Positions 32,509 to 41,103 of a stretch of 64,000 nucleotides of DNA are shown piece after piece. The notes beneath the pieces were generated by a model, which worked only from the letters and a program-made list of their open reading frames with translations, ran no database searches and was not told where the DNA came from. The position numbers and the translations under genes were made by a program. The stretch's first letter is position 1. Each line of letters opens with the position of its first letter. Source of the stretch: Devosia beringensis (lineage in GTDB: Bacteria; Pseudomonadota; Alphaproteobacteria; Rhizobiales; Devosiaceae); assembly GCF_014926585.1 (NCBI RefSeq), contig NZ_CP045422.1:1714501-1778500 (forward strand), in the 5' to 3' direction.

Positions 32509-34479
32509 CTAAAGGCCCACCATTTCAGGCGGTGGACCCGGGAACTTGCTGTAATCGGTCAGGCTTGCCTTGTCGCCGAGCAGGTCATGCACGGCCCGCG
32601 CCGCCTGGTCGATGGCGGAATGGACATAGGCATAGGCGCCCGAATCGGAATTGGCGATGGCAATGCGGCCCCAGGGCTGGCGCGCCGTTTCGATGGGCAA
32701 GGGACCGTCGGGCCAGAACTGGTCCCAGGGCCGCATATATTCGAGGGCGTAGCCATGGCTCCAGCGGTTGCAGGTAATGGCCTCGATATCGCGGGCGGCA
32801 TCAAAGCCATAAGATCCCAGCGCCCGCTGCAGCATGTCGCGGATTTCGCGCTCCATATCTTCGAAGGTGATGGCGGTCAGCGCCTGACGGCCGGCGGCCG
32901 CCTGCTCGCGCGCTGTCATCGACGGATCGCCGGTCAGCGGGATCTTGGAGAGATGCAGCAGGACCGGATCGGCCGGGACATCGGTGAACTGGTAGTCGCC
33001 CATCGACACCGGAAAATCGATCTCGGCGCCGCCCCAGAAGCCGGTCACATCGCTGAAGCCGGCAATCTTGGCGGCATCGAGCGCCTGCCAATTGGCCAGC
33101 AGCACATTGGTATAGATCAGCGGCACCTTGTGCTGGTCCTGCAGCGCCTCGACCTGGGCGGCGGCCAGTTCGTCGGTAAGATAGGGGATGACGCGGTGCC
33201 AGCAGGCCAGCACGACCTGGGCGCCGGTGACCGTCTTGAGGGTTTCGCCCTCGAGATAGGTCAGCGTTACGCTCTGGGCGGCAGAAGGATCGCCGTCATG
33301 CTTGACGCGTACCACCGAGGCATTGAGCCGCAGCCGTACGTCGCTGCCGTCCACATCAAGCCGGTCATAGTCGACCGGGGTGGTTACCAGGTCTTCCATG
33401 GTCGAGCCGGGCAAAGCGGCCGGGATCATGGTGCGCACCAGCGAGCGGGCCACGCCCGCATTGCCATCGGGGAAATGGTAGATATAGGGGTCCGGATCGG
33501 TGAGGGCCAGGCGCCCGGAGGGGCTCATGGTCTTGTAGGGCATGTCGCCCAGGTCCATGCCGTCAAAGCCTGGATTCCAGTTGCCCCAGGCGTCGAGTGC
33601 CGTGGTGCCCTCGATGCCCATGCCGAAATAGGCCTCGGTGGAATGCTGGAAATATTTCACCAGCTCGGCGTCATAGCCGCAGATCGTGGTGAGGAAATCG
33701 GCATAGGTGGTGGTGGAGAGGATCTCAAGCTTCTCCTCACGAGTCTTGCCGGGCAGATAATCGGGCGGGGCATCGAGCAGTTCGATCAGATTGGCCTTGG
33801 CGGTATCATTGAGCGGCGTCCCTGGCACCCAGTCGGCGGCGGACTCGCTGGTCACCACCAGCAGGTCGCCTGAACTGCCCCAGTCCCCGGCGCGGAACAG
33901 GATGGCGTCGCCCAGCCCGCGCTCTTCGTGCCAGGCCTGGTCATAATAGGTTTCGAACTTTTCAACCTGCACGCCGATATCGGCCAGCACATCCTTGACC
34001 AGGGGCGAGAAATAGGTGGGCGTCTGCAGCGACTGGCTGCCGCCATAGCCGATAATGGTCTTGCCATTGCCGGCGACAAATTCGTTGCGCCGGGCATGGC
34101 CGCCGAAATCGTCATTGTTCTCGAGAATGAGGATCTTGGCGCCGGGCATCTGTCGCTGGTAGAGCCGCGCCGCCGTAAGCCCGGAAATGCCGCCGCCGAC
34201 GACCACCAGATCATAGCTTTCGCCGGTCTCGACCACCGCCGGGGCGCTGTTCCAGAAGGTGCCGTCGCGCACCGCATGCATGATGTTCATCGCGGTCTCG
34301 CTATGGCCGCGCAGGCCGGTGATTTTGGGCGGATAGGATGGCGCCTGGGCCTGGGCCGCCCCAGGCATTAGCGCAGTAGCGGCGAGGCCGGCTGTTGCCA
34401 GGGCCACGCCATTGAGGAAATCCCGACGGCTGATCGGGCGGTCCATGCCCAGTTGGCGGTCACGGTCAGACAGTGGCAT
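32509..34479 (-). CDS. Tat-exported FAD-dependent oxidoreductase (spermidine dehydrogenase-like)
   Basis: Start chosen at ATG 34479, about 6 bases after a GAGGGAG, giving 656 residues; ATG 34485 sits too close to that site. A twin-arginine signal is clear: RPISRRDFLNGVALATAGLA (RR at 18-19), with cleavage near AQAQA. The FAD-binding Rossmann motif is DLVVVGGGISGLTAARLY, followed by LILENNDDFGGHARRNEF, and the C-terminal block ends ANSDSGAYAYVHSAIDQAAR. The layout resembles periplasmic amine-oxidising flavoproteins such as spermidine dehydrogenase. The substrate is not certain. It lies 67 bases upstream of the Dld-like gene on the same strand, but the palindrome between them suggests separate control. 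Confidence 0.75.
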   Translation of the reverse strand: MPLSDRDRQLGMDRPISRRDFLNGVALATAGLAATALMPGAAQAQAPSYPPKITGLRGHSETAMNIMHAVRDGTFWNSAPAVVETGESYDLVVVGGGISGLTAARLYQRQMPGAKILILENNDDFGGHARRNEFVAGNGKTIIGYGGSQSLQTPTYFSPLVKDVLADIGVQVEKFETYYDQAWHEERGLGDAILFRAGDWGSSGDLLVVTSESAADWVPGTPLNDTAKANLIELLDAPPDYLPGKTREEKLEILSTTTYADFLTTICGYDAELVKYFQHSTEAYFGMGIEGTTALDAWGNWNPGFDGMDLGDMPYKTMSPSGRLALTDPDPYIYHFPDGNAGVARSLVRTMIPAALPGSTMEDLVTTPVDYDRLDVDGSDVRLRLNASVVRVKHDGDPSAAQSVTLTYLEGETLKTVTGAQVVLACWHRVIPYLTDELAAAQVEALQDQHKVPLIYTNVLLANWQALDAAKIAGFSDVTGFWGGAEIDFPVSMGDYQFTDVPADPVLLHLSKIPLTGDPSMTAREQAAAGRQALTAITFEDMEREIRDMLQRALGSYGFDAARDIEAITCNRWSHGYALEYMRPWDQFWPDGPLPIETARQPWGRIAIANSDSGAYAYVHSAIDQAARAVHDLLGDKASLTDYSKFPGPPPEMVGL

Positions 34480-34580
34480 GCGCATCTCCCTCAACGCGTT
34501 ACCCGGTAAGGGGAGCATGAAGGGAAATCGGCGTGAAGACAATCGGGCGGCGCGTGCTGTCACCGCCCGATTGGAAAGGC

Positions 34581-35282
34581 TCAGATGTCGACGTCGTCGT
34601 CGCCTAGGGCCTCGATCTCGGCTGCTGCGCGTCTGAGGATTTCGGCAGCATGGCGCTGCTGTTCCTCGCTGGAGCGCCGGGCCTTCTTGAGCGCGGCCTT
34701 GAGGGCGCGGCGGGCATCATTGAGCTCGGGCACCACGTCTTTGAGATCGCGATCTCCCTCGGGCGCCGTCGGCTCGGCATCACTGTCAGCAGGCCCTTCC
34801 CGGCGTGCCGACCAATCGGCCTTGGCGAATTCGCGGAAGCGCTGCATCCGCTCACCGGCCTTGGCCAGAAAGGCCAGCGTCGATTCGATGGCTTCGCGAT
34901 TGTCATTGAGGTAGGCGCGGCCCTCGGCGGTGATGGTGTAGAGCTTCTTGTTGCCATCGACATGGGAGGTCACATAGCCGGCCTCCTCGAGGAAAGTCAG
35001 GGCCGGATAGACCACGCCGGGGCTGGGCGAATAAAAGCCGCCCGACTTTTCCTCGATCGCCTTGATCAGGTCATAGCCATGGCGGGGCTGTGCCTCGATC
35101 AGGTAGAGGGCGACCATGCGCAAATCGCCGGAGGCGAGCATGCGGCCGATACGGAAATTGCCGCCCATATTGCCCCAGTTTTCAGCGCCATCGACCCCTG
35201 CGGCCAGCCGTTCCCAGCCACGGCGCGCCATGGCTTCCATGCGGCGCCAATTAGGCTCGCCATCTTTCCAGTAAGTGCTCAT
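34581..35282 (-). CDS. PadR family transcriptional regulator
   Basis: A 233-residue regulator. The PadR winged helix is at about 45-125: LRMVALYLIEAQPRHGYDLI, SGGFYSPSPGVVYPALTFLE and EEAGYVTSHVDGNKKLYTIT. An N-terminal extension of about 45 residues (DGEPNWRRMEAMARRGWERL) and a long acidic/basic helical tail after 150 (KAALKKARRSSEEQQRHAAE) are typical of the longer PadR members. It is transcribed alone with a GGAG site. An exact 10-bp inverted repeat flanks its promoter, suggesting autorepression. The effector and other targets are unknown. Confidence 0.92.
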   Translation of the reverse strand: MSTYWKDGEPNWRRMEAMARRGWERLAAGVDGAENWGNMGGNFRIGRMLASGDLRMVALYLIEAQPRHGYDLIKAIEEKSGGFYSPSPGVVYPALTFLEEAGYVTSHVDGNKKLYTITAEGRAYLNDNREAIESTLAFLAKAGERMQRFREFAKADWSARREGPADSDAEPTAPEGDRDLKDVVPELNDARRALKAALKKARRSSEEQQRHAAEILRRAAAEIEALGDDDVDI

Positions 35283-35293
35283 GATTGGTCTCC

Positions 35294-35357
35294 GATATAT
35301 CTTAAATATGTCTGTACCATCAAGTCGTAGCGCGACGCCCTCAATTCAAGATATATC
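35294..35357 (-). promoter_or_regulatory. Inverted repeats GATATATCTT / AAGATATATC, candidate PadR operator
   Basis: Two exact 10-bp inverted copies at 35294-35303 and 35348-35357, 44 bases apart, flank the promoter region of the PadR gene. AT-rich paired sites suit PadR dimers and possible looping. Confidence 0.55.
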
Positions 35358-35387
35358 GCAGAATGAATTTTTCCGATGGGTCGACAG

Positions 35388-35415
35388 CAAAAAGCCCGCA
35401 GCGATGCTGCGGGCT
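35388..35415 (-). terminator. Terminator of the NDUFA9-like gene
   Basis: On the minus strand, a 10-bp stem (AGCCCGCAGC with GCTGCGGGCT) with a 3-base loop is followed by TTTTGCTG. It lies 22 bases after the stop. Confidence 0.85.
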
Positions 35416-35437
35416 CGGATTGGCGCATGAGGATGGA

Positions 35438-36436
35438 TCAGGCGGCGGTGGCGTCGTCCGCAGGCGTCGTGATCGCCTTGTCGAACTGGCCATGCTTGCG
35501 GAAGCGCCAGAGATAGGTGGGCAGGATGGTATCCATCGAGGTGGGCACGATGCCCATGCCGGCAAAGGTACGCTTGTCCTTGATGGCGGCGTCGGACACC
35601 ACATTGTCGACGCTGAGAAGTTCGACCTGGTCGGCGGTGAGCAGAGCGGGGAAAGGCAGGATCGACATGACCCCGGCCAGCAGCTTGGCGACGCCAAAGG
35701 AGAGCGGCAGCAGCGGCCGGCTGCGCAGCGCCTCGCGCTGCACCCGATCCATCAGCTGTCGATAGGTCTCGACCTGCGGCCCGCCCAGTTCATAGACCTT
35801 GCCGGTCTTGAGCTTGCCCTCGGCAGCCAGCACGAAGGCCTCGGCAACATCGGTCACATAGGCCGGCTGGAATTTGGTGTCGCCGCCAATCAGCGGCAGC
35901 ACGGGAAACAGGCGCGCCAGGCCTGCCATCAGGTTGAAGAAGCCATCGCCCTGGCCAAACAGGATGGAGGGCCGCATCACCACCGCATTGGGGAAGGCGG
36001 CAAAGACGGCGGCTTCGCCTTCCAGCTTGGAGGCGGCGTATTGGCTGATCCCGGCGGCCTTGTCGACGCCCAGAGCGGACATGTGCACCAGCGCGCTGAC
36101 ACCGGCGGCCTTGGCCGCCTGGGCAATGGCGCGGGCGCCATCGACATGGACGGCGGTAAAGGTCTGGGCGCCGCTATTGGCGCCGATGCCGACCAAGTTG
36201 ATGACGATATCGGCGCCGGCCACGGCGCGCTCGATCGAGGCCAGGTTGCGGATATTGGCCTGGATGGGCACCACCTGCCCGACCGTGCCCAGGGGACGCA
36301 CATGGCCGGCCAGGTCGGGGCGGCGCACGGCAACGCGGACGCGGTGGCCCTTGGCGGCCAGCAACTGGACGATCTGGGTGCCAACAAAGCCCGAGCCGCC
36401 AAATACGGTGACAAGTTTAGGATCAAGGCTTTCCAT
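35438..36436 (-). CDS. NDUFA9-like NAD(P)-binding protein (complex I accessory type)
   Basis: Start chosen at ATG 36436 after CCGGAG, giving 332 residues. The N-terminal motif is LVTVFGGSGFVGTQIVQLLA, an atypical short-chain dehydrogenase Rossmann fold. Then come VRVAVRRPDLAGHVRPLG, the degenerate catalytic region YAASKLEGEAAV, and AYVTDVAEAFVLAAEG. Alphaproteobacteria carry this relative of the mitochondrial complex I subunit NDUFA9, often as a stand-alone gene. A role in respiratory complex stability or ubiquinone-related metabolism is inferred from the family. Single gene with its own terminator. Confidence 0.85.
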   Translation of the reverse strand: MESLDPKLVTVFGGSGFVGTQIVQLLAAKGHRVRVAVRRPDLAGHVRPLGTVGQVVPIQANIRNLASIERAVAGADIVINLVGIGANSGAQTFTAVHVDGARAIAQAAKAAGVSALVHMSALGVDKAAGISQYAASKLEGEAAVFAAFPNAVVMRPSILFGQGDGFFNLMAGLARLFPVLPLIGGDTKFQPAYVTDVAEAFVLAAEGKLKTGKVYELGGPQVETYRQLMDRVQREALRSRPLLPLSFGVAKLLAGVMSILPFPALLTADQVELLSVDNVVSDAAIKDKRTFAGMGIVPTSMDTILPTYLWRFRKHGQFDKAITTPADDATAA

Positions 36437-36619
36437 AGGGGGCTCCGGCAGAAGGGGGCAAAACGCCTCCGCTTCTAGCGCACGCGCCATATTGCTGTCG
36501 AGGCCCGGACCCGCGGCAGAGGGCGCTGCCGCGTAACGGCCGTGCGGTTGGCATGGGCGGTTGCCGTGGCGCGCGCCGTCCGGAGAGAGCGCCAATTGCG
36601 GGGCAGCGCGAATAGGTGA

Positions 36620-36648
36620 TTGACATCAGTGCCTGCTGCCCCTAATCA
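36620..36648 (+). promoter_or_regulatory. Sigma-70 promoter of tRNA-Leu
   Basis: TTGACA (36620-36625), a 17-base spacer and TAATCA (36643-36648), 10 bases before the mature tRNA. It matches consensus closely. Confidence 0.75.
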
Positions 36649-36658
36649 CCCCCTGCCT

Positions 36659-36743
36659 GCCCAGATGGCGGAATTGGTAGACGCGCACGGTTCAGGTCCG
36701 TGTACCGCAAGGTGTGGAAGTTCGAGTCTTCTTCTGGGCACCA
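36659..36743 (+). tRNA. tRNA-Leu (anticodon CAG)
   Basis: An 85-base class II tRNA with encoded CCA. The acceptor stem pairs GCCCAGA with TCTGGGC, the anticodon loop contains TTCAGGT with CAG at 36693-36695, the variable arm is long, and the T-arm reads GTTCGAGTC. It decodes CTG, the main leucine codon in this GC-rich genome. Confidence 0.95.
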
Positions 36744-36749
36744 AGTTTT

Positions 36750-36782
36750 GACCCCGGTCCGACGAAAGTCGTGGCCGGGGTC
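36750..36782 (+). terminator. Terminator after tRNA-Leu
   Basis: An 8-bp stem (GACCCCGG with CCGGGGTC) with a structured 17-base loop, followed by TTTGGTTTTGGG, starting 7 bases after the tRNA. Confidence 0.7.
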
Positions 36783-36935
36783 TTTGGTTTTGGGCGGTCC
36801 GCTGATGACCCGGCGCTTTCGCGTCATCGACGCCGCCCTTGGCATATCGTGTCCGTCAAACGCGCCAAATCATATCAAGCTTTCTTTATATCCGCCTTGA
36901 CCGGCTAGGCTTTGGATGTCACAAACCTGACAGAA

Positions 36936-36957
36936 AGGCTCGTTTTTGAGCCGTTTT
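36936..36957 (+). promoter_or_regulatory. Small hairpin with T-tract in the metK leader
   Basis: A GGCTC stem, a GTTTTT loop and GAGCC, followed by GTTTT, lie 23 to 44 bases before the metK start. It could be a weak attenuator. I see no match to known S-adenosylmethionine riboswitches here. Confidence 0.3.
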
Positions 36958-36979
36958 CAGCAAGCCCAGGGGATGTTGC

Positions 36980-38236
36980 GTGGTCAGGTCGTCTTTTGTA
37001 TTCACCTCGGAATCGGTTTCTGAAGGTCATCCGGACAAGGTGTGCGACCGGATCAGCGACGAAATCGTCGACCTGGTATTCCGCGAGGCCAAGAAGGCTG
37101 GCATGGATCCCGCCCAGGTGCGCATCGCCTGCGAAACGCTGGCCACCACCAATCGCGTGATCATTGCCGGCGAAGTGCGCGTCCCCGATTCGCTGCTGAA
37201 GAAGGACAAGGAGGGTAAGCAGGCGCTCGACGCTGCCGGCAATCCGGTGGTCAACCCGTCCAAGTTCAAGTCCGCCGCCCGCAAGGCCATTCGCGCGATC
37301 GGCTATGAGCAGAGCGGCTTCCACTGGAAGACGGCGCGCATCGACGTGCTGCTGCATGGCCAGTCGGCCGACATTGCCCAGGGGGTCGATGCCAGCGGCA
37401 ACAAGGATGTGGGCGCCGGCGACCAGGGCATCATGTTCGGCTATGCCTCGCGCGAAACGCCCGAGCTGATGCCGGCGCCGATCTTTTACGCCCACAAGAT
37501 TCTCGAAGTGCTGACCGCCGCCCGCAAGGAAGGCACAGGCCCGGCCAAGGCGCTCGGCCCCGATGCCAAGAGCCAGGTGACCGTGCGCTATGAAGACGGC
37601 AAGCCCGTCGGCGTCACCCAGATCGTGCTGTCGACCCAGCACCTAGATGAGACGCTGACCTCGGCCGATGTGCGCAAGATCGTCGAGCCCTATATCCGCC
37701 AGGCTTTGCCCGAAGGCTGGATTTCCAAGGACACGGTCTGGCACGTCAACCCGACCGGCAAGTTCGTGGTCGGCGGCCCCGATGGCGATGCGGGCCTGAC
37801 CGGGCGCAAGATCATCGTGGACACCTATGGTGGCGCAGCCCCGCATGGCGGCGGCGCGTTTTCGGGCAAGGATCCGACCAAGGTGGACCGCTCGGCGGCC
37901 TATGCCGCCCGCTATCTGGCCAAGAATGTGGTCGCGGCGGGTCTGGCCGAGCGCGCTACCATCCAGCTCAGCTATGCCATTGGCGTGGCGCATCCGCTGT
38001 CGATCAACGTCAACCTGCATGATACCGGCACGGTCGCCGAGGAGGCGGTCGAAGCGGCCCTGTCCAAGGTGATGGATCTGACGCCGCACGGCATCCGCAC
38101 CCATCTCGACCTCAACAAGCCCATCTATGCCAAGACCTCGGCCTATGGCCATTTCGGCCGCAAGGCCGGCCGCGACGGCAGCTTCTCCTGGGAAAAGACC
38201 GACCTGGTCGCCGCCCTCAAGGCTGCCGTGAAGTAA
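36980..38236 (+). CDS. metK: S-adenosylmethionine synthase
   Basis: A 418-residue enzyme starting at GTG 36980 after AGGGGA. The ATP/methionine motifs are [40 protein letters not shown], and the P-loop-like [19 protein letters not shown]. It makes S-adenosylmethionine from methionine and ATP. The length fits the Hyphomicrobiales form (about 420), and insertions relative to E. coli MetK around residues 70-90 are typical of the group. It sits directly before trmB, an SAM-dependent enzyme; the pair is conserved in this order. Confidence 0.97.
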   Translation: MVRSSFVFTSESVSEGHPDKVCDRISDEIVDLVFREAKKAGMDPAQVRIACETLATTNRVIIAGEVRVPDSLLKKDKEGKQALDAAGNPVVNPSKFKSAARKAIRAIGYEQSGFHWKTARIDVLLHGQSADIAQGVDASGNKDVGAGDQGIMFGYASRETPELMPAPIFYAHKILEVLTAARKEGTGPAKALGPDAKSQVTVRYEDGKPVGVTQIVLSTQHLDETLTSADVRKIVEPYIRQALPEGWISKDTVWHVNPTGKFVVGGPDGDAGLTGRKIIVDTYGGAAPHGGGAFSGKDPTKVDRSAAYAARYLAKNVVAAGLAERATIQLSYAIGVAHPLSINVNLHDTGTVAEEAVEAALSKVMDLTPHGIRTHLDLNKPIYAKTSAYGHFGRKAGRDGSFSWEKTDLVAALKAAVK

Positions 38237-38318
38237 CGCTGGTCGATCAATGCCTGCTACACTGGACCTTGCTGCCGATCCGTCGGTGGCGAGGTTCTTT
38301 TTTGATGATGCGAGACCG

Positions 38319-39029
38319 ATGAGCAAGCCCGACCACGAATTGCCCAAGACCCGTTCGGGCGAACCGCGCGCCTTCTTTGGCCGCCGCTCGGGCAAGAAAC
38401 TGCATGGCGGGCAGCAGGCGCTGTTCGATGCCACCCTGCCCGACCTCGAGATCACGCTGAACGGCCCCCTGGATCCGACCAGCCTGTTCCCGGCTGCCGA
38501 CAAGATCATCGTCGAGATCGGTTATGGCGGGGGCGAGCATCTGGCGCTCGAGGCCGGCCGCCATCCCGATACCGGCTATATTGGCTGCGAAGTGTTCACC
38601 GGGGGCATCGGCAAGATGGTGCAGACCATCGCGGCGCAGGACCTGCGCAATATCCGGCTTTATACCGACGACGCGCTCAAGCTGCTAACCGCCCTGCCCG
38701 ATGCCTGCCTCGATGAAGTCTATCTGCTCTACCCCGACCCCTGGCCCAAGACGCGCCATCACAAGCGGCGCTTCGTGTCCCCGACCACGCTGGCGGCGCT
38801 GGCGCGGGTGATCCGGCCGGGTGGCGTGTTTCATTTTGCCACCGATATCGAAGACTATGCCAACTGGACGCTGGCCCATATCGTGCGCAGCCCGGCGTTT
38901 GCCTTCGCGCCCGAAAGACCCGGGGCGTGGCACGAGCCCTATCCAGGCTGGCAGGCCACGCGCTACGAGCAGAAGGCCCGCCGCGAGGGCCGCATGATCA
39001 GCTTTTACCTGAGCTTTTCGCGCGTTTAG
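38319..39029 (+). CDS. trmB: tRNA (guanine-N7-)-methyltransferase
   Basis: Start chosen at ATG 38319 (236 residues) because similarity begins at SKPDHELPKTRSGEPRAFFG; an earlier ATG at 38250 has no ribosome site. The SAM-binding motif is IIVEIGYGGGEHLALEAG, and the family's LLYPDPWPKTRHHKRRFVSP is intact. It methylates G46 of tRNA. The residue after EIG in family members is often F; here it is Y, a conservative change. It follows metK by 82 bases and is probably co-transcribed. Confidence 0.95.
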   Translation: MSKPDHELPKTRSGEPRAFFGRRSGKKLHGGQQALFDATLPDLEITLNGPLDPTSLFPAADKIIVEIGYGGGEHLALEAGRHPDTGYIGCEVFTGGIGKMVQTIAAQDLRNIRLYTDDALKLLTALPDACLDEVYLLYPDPWPKTRHHKRRFVSPTTLAALARVIRPGGVFHFATDIEDYANWTLAHIVRSPAFAFAPERPGAWHEPYPGWQATRYEQKARREGRMISFYLSFSRV

Positions 39030-39136
39030 CGACAAGGCGCATGGCAGACCTGTCAGAATTTTAATGCTGCGGACACTAGACTGCGCGCCCCAGCCCCCCA
39101 TATGCGGAGCTTGATCACTGGTTCTTGAGGCGCGTC

Positions 39137-39520
39137 ATGTCCCTATCGCAAAGCTTTCAGCCCGATGACGACGTGCTGGTGGTACGACCGGGAAAATGGA
39201 CGCTAATCGTGGTAACGCTGCTGCGCGGCGAAACGTTGCGCTTCTCCGAACTCAAGCGCCATGTCGGCGGCATCTCCCAGAAAATGCTCACCACCACCCT
39301 GCGCGATCTCGAGCGGGACGGCTTCGTCACCCGCAAGATTTTTGCGACGATTCCGCCGCGTGTCGATTACGAACTGACTGCGCTGGGTCTGGAACTGCTG
39401 CAACTGGCCGATAGCTGGCGGGTCTTTGCGGCGCGCAATCGCGCCCATGTGGAAGCGGCCAGGCGGCAATTCGATGCTGCGGGCGGAGAGCCGGTGATCC
39501 GGCTCATCCATCCCGCCTAG
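39137..39520 (+). CDS. HxlR family transcriptional regulator, N-terminally short
   Basis: Start chosen at ATG 39137 after TTGAGG, giving 127 residues. The winged helix is complete: GKWTLIVVTLLRGETLRFSE, then LKRHVGGISQKMLTTTLRDL and ERDGFVTRKIFATIPPRVDY. Family members usually begin with a CPV segment whose cysteine senses aldehydes or disulfides. Here the N-terminus is FQPDDDVLVVRPGKWTLIV, with no cysteine, and the whole protein has none. It therefore cannot sense by thiol chemistry. The target is unknown. It is convergent with the small secreted protein gene. Confidence 0.85.
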   Translation: MSLSQSFQPDDDVLVVRPGKWTLIVVTLLRGETLRFSELKRHVGGISQKMLTTTLRDLERDGFVTRKIFATIPPRVDYELTALGLELLQLADSWRVFAARNRAHVEAARRQFDAAGGEPVIRLIHPA

Positions 39521-39526
39521 CATACG

Positions 39527-39556
39527 GGCGCCGTCGGACGGATGTCCGGCGGCGCC
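39527..39556. terminator. Hairpin between convergent genes
   Basis: A 13-bp stem with one G-T pair (GGCGCCGTCGGAC with GTCCGGCGGCGCC) and a GGAT loop. It has no T-run but lies between two convergent stops. Confidence 0.55.
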
Positions 39557-39569
39557 GTGGTCGGCCAGT

Positions 39570-39839
39570 CTAGAGGGAGACGGGCTGCAGCTGGACCGGG
39601 GTGAAGAACTCCATCGTCTCGGTGCCATCGGCCTGGACGACATAGGCGCGAACCAGGTTGCCCCATTCTTCGACCGACGTGGCAGCGACGCCCTTTTCAT
39701 GCAGACCGTTCAGAATGATTTCCGAGACGAACTGGCGGGAGTCAGAGTCGCCGTCGCCAAAGGCACCGGCCATTGCGGGAGCGGCAGCACCCAGGAGAGC
39801 AGTAGCAGTAGCAAGAGCGATAAGTGTGTGCTTGATCAT
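39570..39839 (-). CDS. Small secreted protein of unknown function
   Basis: Start chosen at ATG 39839, preceded by AAGGA, giving 89 residues. A Sec signal (MIKHTLIALATATALLGAAA, cleavage after AMA) leaves a mature protein of about 65 residues including DSRQFVSEIILNGLHEKGVA and VEEWGNLVRAYVVQADG. There are no cysteines. I do not recognise a family; small alpha-beta periplasmic proteins of this kind are common in Rhizobiales. It lies alone before a long intergenic region. Confidence 0.75.
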   Translation of the reverse strand: MIKHTLIALATATALLGAAAPAMAGAFGDGDSDSRQFVSEIILNGLHEKGVAATSVEEWGNLVRAYVVQADGTETMEFFTPVQLQPVSL

Positions 39840-40485
39840 TTCGAGTGTTCCTTTCGTTTTGAACACCCTGGAAATGATCCTAACCGGAGGGATCCTCAAG
39901 TGCAGAAATCGCGCAATCCGGGGCTTGAAGTTCTGCTCGGGCACACGAGAGTTTTGCAAAGGAAATCAAGGCATTACGATGTGCGTCAGTATGCTTTGAG
40001 TGACTGTGTTTCGGCTATGTGACGGTACGGAGACACTGGCCTGAGCGCTCGTTATGGCCCTGTCGGAAGGGCGGTGCAGCGGACAAATTCGGCTACAACC
40101 TGCCGTCAGCGGCCGGCAAATCCGACGCTTTTTCGGTAGCGCCGCCGACGATAAAAAAACGACAAAAAACCGAAAAAAATCCGGGCCGACCCTGATTATC
40201 AGCTGAGCTGACCATCGGGCCGCCCGCTTGGCAAGCCCCAAAGCGGCCAATTCCGGTCACATTCAGGCGGGAGATGGGGCGGCGCCTGCCCAGCCGGCTC
40301 CCTCGCAACGCCTGATGGGCCGGCGAGGCCATTGACAGGTGGCGGCCTGGGCCGCCGCAGGGCCTGGCTGCTTAGCCTGCCCTTGCGGTGCATCCGGTTC
40401 GGCGCTATACAGAGGCCAACATCTCAGCAGGTTTGCAGAGTGGGCGCCTCCCGGCCCCGCTCTTTTTTATTATCCGAAGGGACCG
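39840..40485. other. Long non-coding stretch upstream of rimP
   Basis: About 650 bases with no credible protein. An A-rich block near 40148-40180 stands out against the GC-rich background, and several GC-rich dyads occur after 40200. A good promoter at 40383-40411 probably drives the rimP operon, leaving about 400 bases unexplained. No tRNA is present, unlike E. coli where metY precedes rimP. Confidence 0.5.
40383..40411 (+). promoter_or_regulatory. Promoter of the rimP-nusA-infB operon
   Basis: TTGCGG (40383-40388), a 17-base spacer and TATACA (40406-40411), about 75 bases before the rimP start. Confidence 0.65.
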
Positions 40486-41103
40486 ATGAGCTTCGATCTC
40501 ACCGCCAAGCGTTATATCAAGGAAACGGGCATGGAAGCCCGGGTGTCGGCCATTGTCGAGCCCGTGGCCAACAGCTTGGGCTATGCCCTGGTCCGGGTGC
40601 GCATCACCCAGGAAAACGGCATGACCCTGCAGATCATGGCCGAAGACGAAAACGGCCGCTTCACCATTGTGGACTGCGAGACCCTGTCCAAGGACGTGTC
40701 GCCGGTGCTTGATGTGGAAGACCCGATCGAGCGGGAATATCACCTGGAAGTCAGCTCGCCCGGCATCGACCGACCGCTGGTGCGCCAGCGCGACTTTGCC
40801 GCCCATATCGGCCACGAGGCCAAGATCGAGCTCAGCGACATGCTCAATGGCCGCAAGCGCTTTCGTGGCTTCATCAAGGCGGTGGATGCCGACACGGTGA
40901 CCATCACCCTGCCCGACGCGCCTGCCGGCACCGATCCCGACCACCATCTGCCGCTCGTCTCGATTGGCGAAGCCAAGCTGGTGATGACCGATGCCCTGAT
41001 GGAAAAGGCGCGGCTCGACCAGGAACAGCATCCGCTTGACGACGACGAGACCGAAACGGTCGAAATCGACAATGACGACGACATCTCTGAGGAGACACAT
41101 TAA
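40486..41103 (+). CDS. rimP: Ribosome maturation factor RimP
   Basis: Start chosen at ATG 40486 after GAAGGGA, giving 205 residues; the frame is open upstream but without a site. EARVSAIVEPVANSLGYALV, DEDGRFTIVDC-like (AEDENGRFTIVDCETLSKDV) and HLEVSSPGIDRPLVRQRDFA are the family hallmarks. It assists 30S subunit assembly. The acidic C-terminus (LDDDETETVEIDNDDDISEE) extends about 40 residues beyond E. coli RimP, common in Alphaproteobacteria. The stop TAA is followed directly by the nusA ATG. Confidence 0.96.
   Translation: MSFDLTAKRYIKETGMEARVSAIVEPVANSLGYALVRVRITQENGMTLQIMAEDENGRFTIVDCETLSKDVSPVLDVEDPIEREYHLEVSSPGIDRPLVRQRDFAAHIGHEAKIELSDMLNGRKRFRGFIKAVDADTVTITLPDAPAGTDPDHHLPLVSIGEAKLVMTDALMEKARLDQEQHPLDDDETETVEIDNDDDISEETH

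Noticed and set aside
36783..36979. S-adenosylmethionine riboswitch before metK
   Set aside because: Only one short hairpin is present; I see no conserved core of the SAM-II or SAM/SAH classes. A covariance search would settle it.
38250..38318. Longer TrmB starting at ATG 38250
   Set aside because: No ribosome site, and the extra 23 residues are not typical of the family.
39840..40485. tRNA or known structured RNA upstream of rimP
   Set aside because: No cloverleaf or conserved T-arm on either strand.
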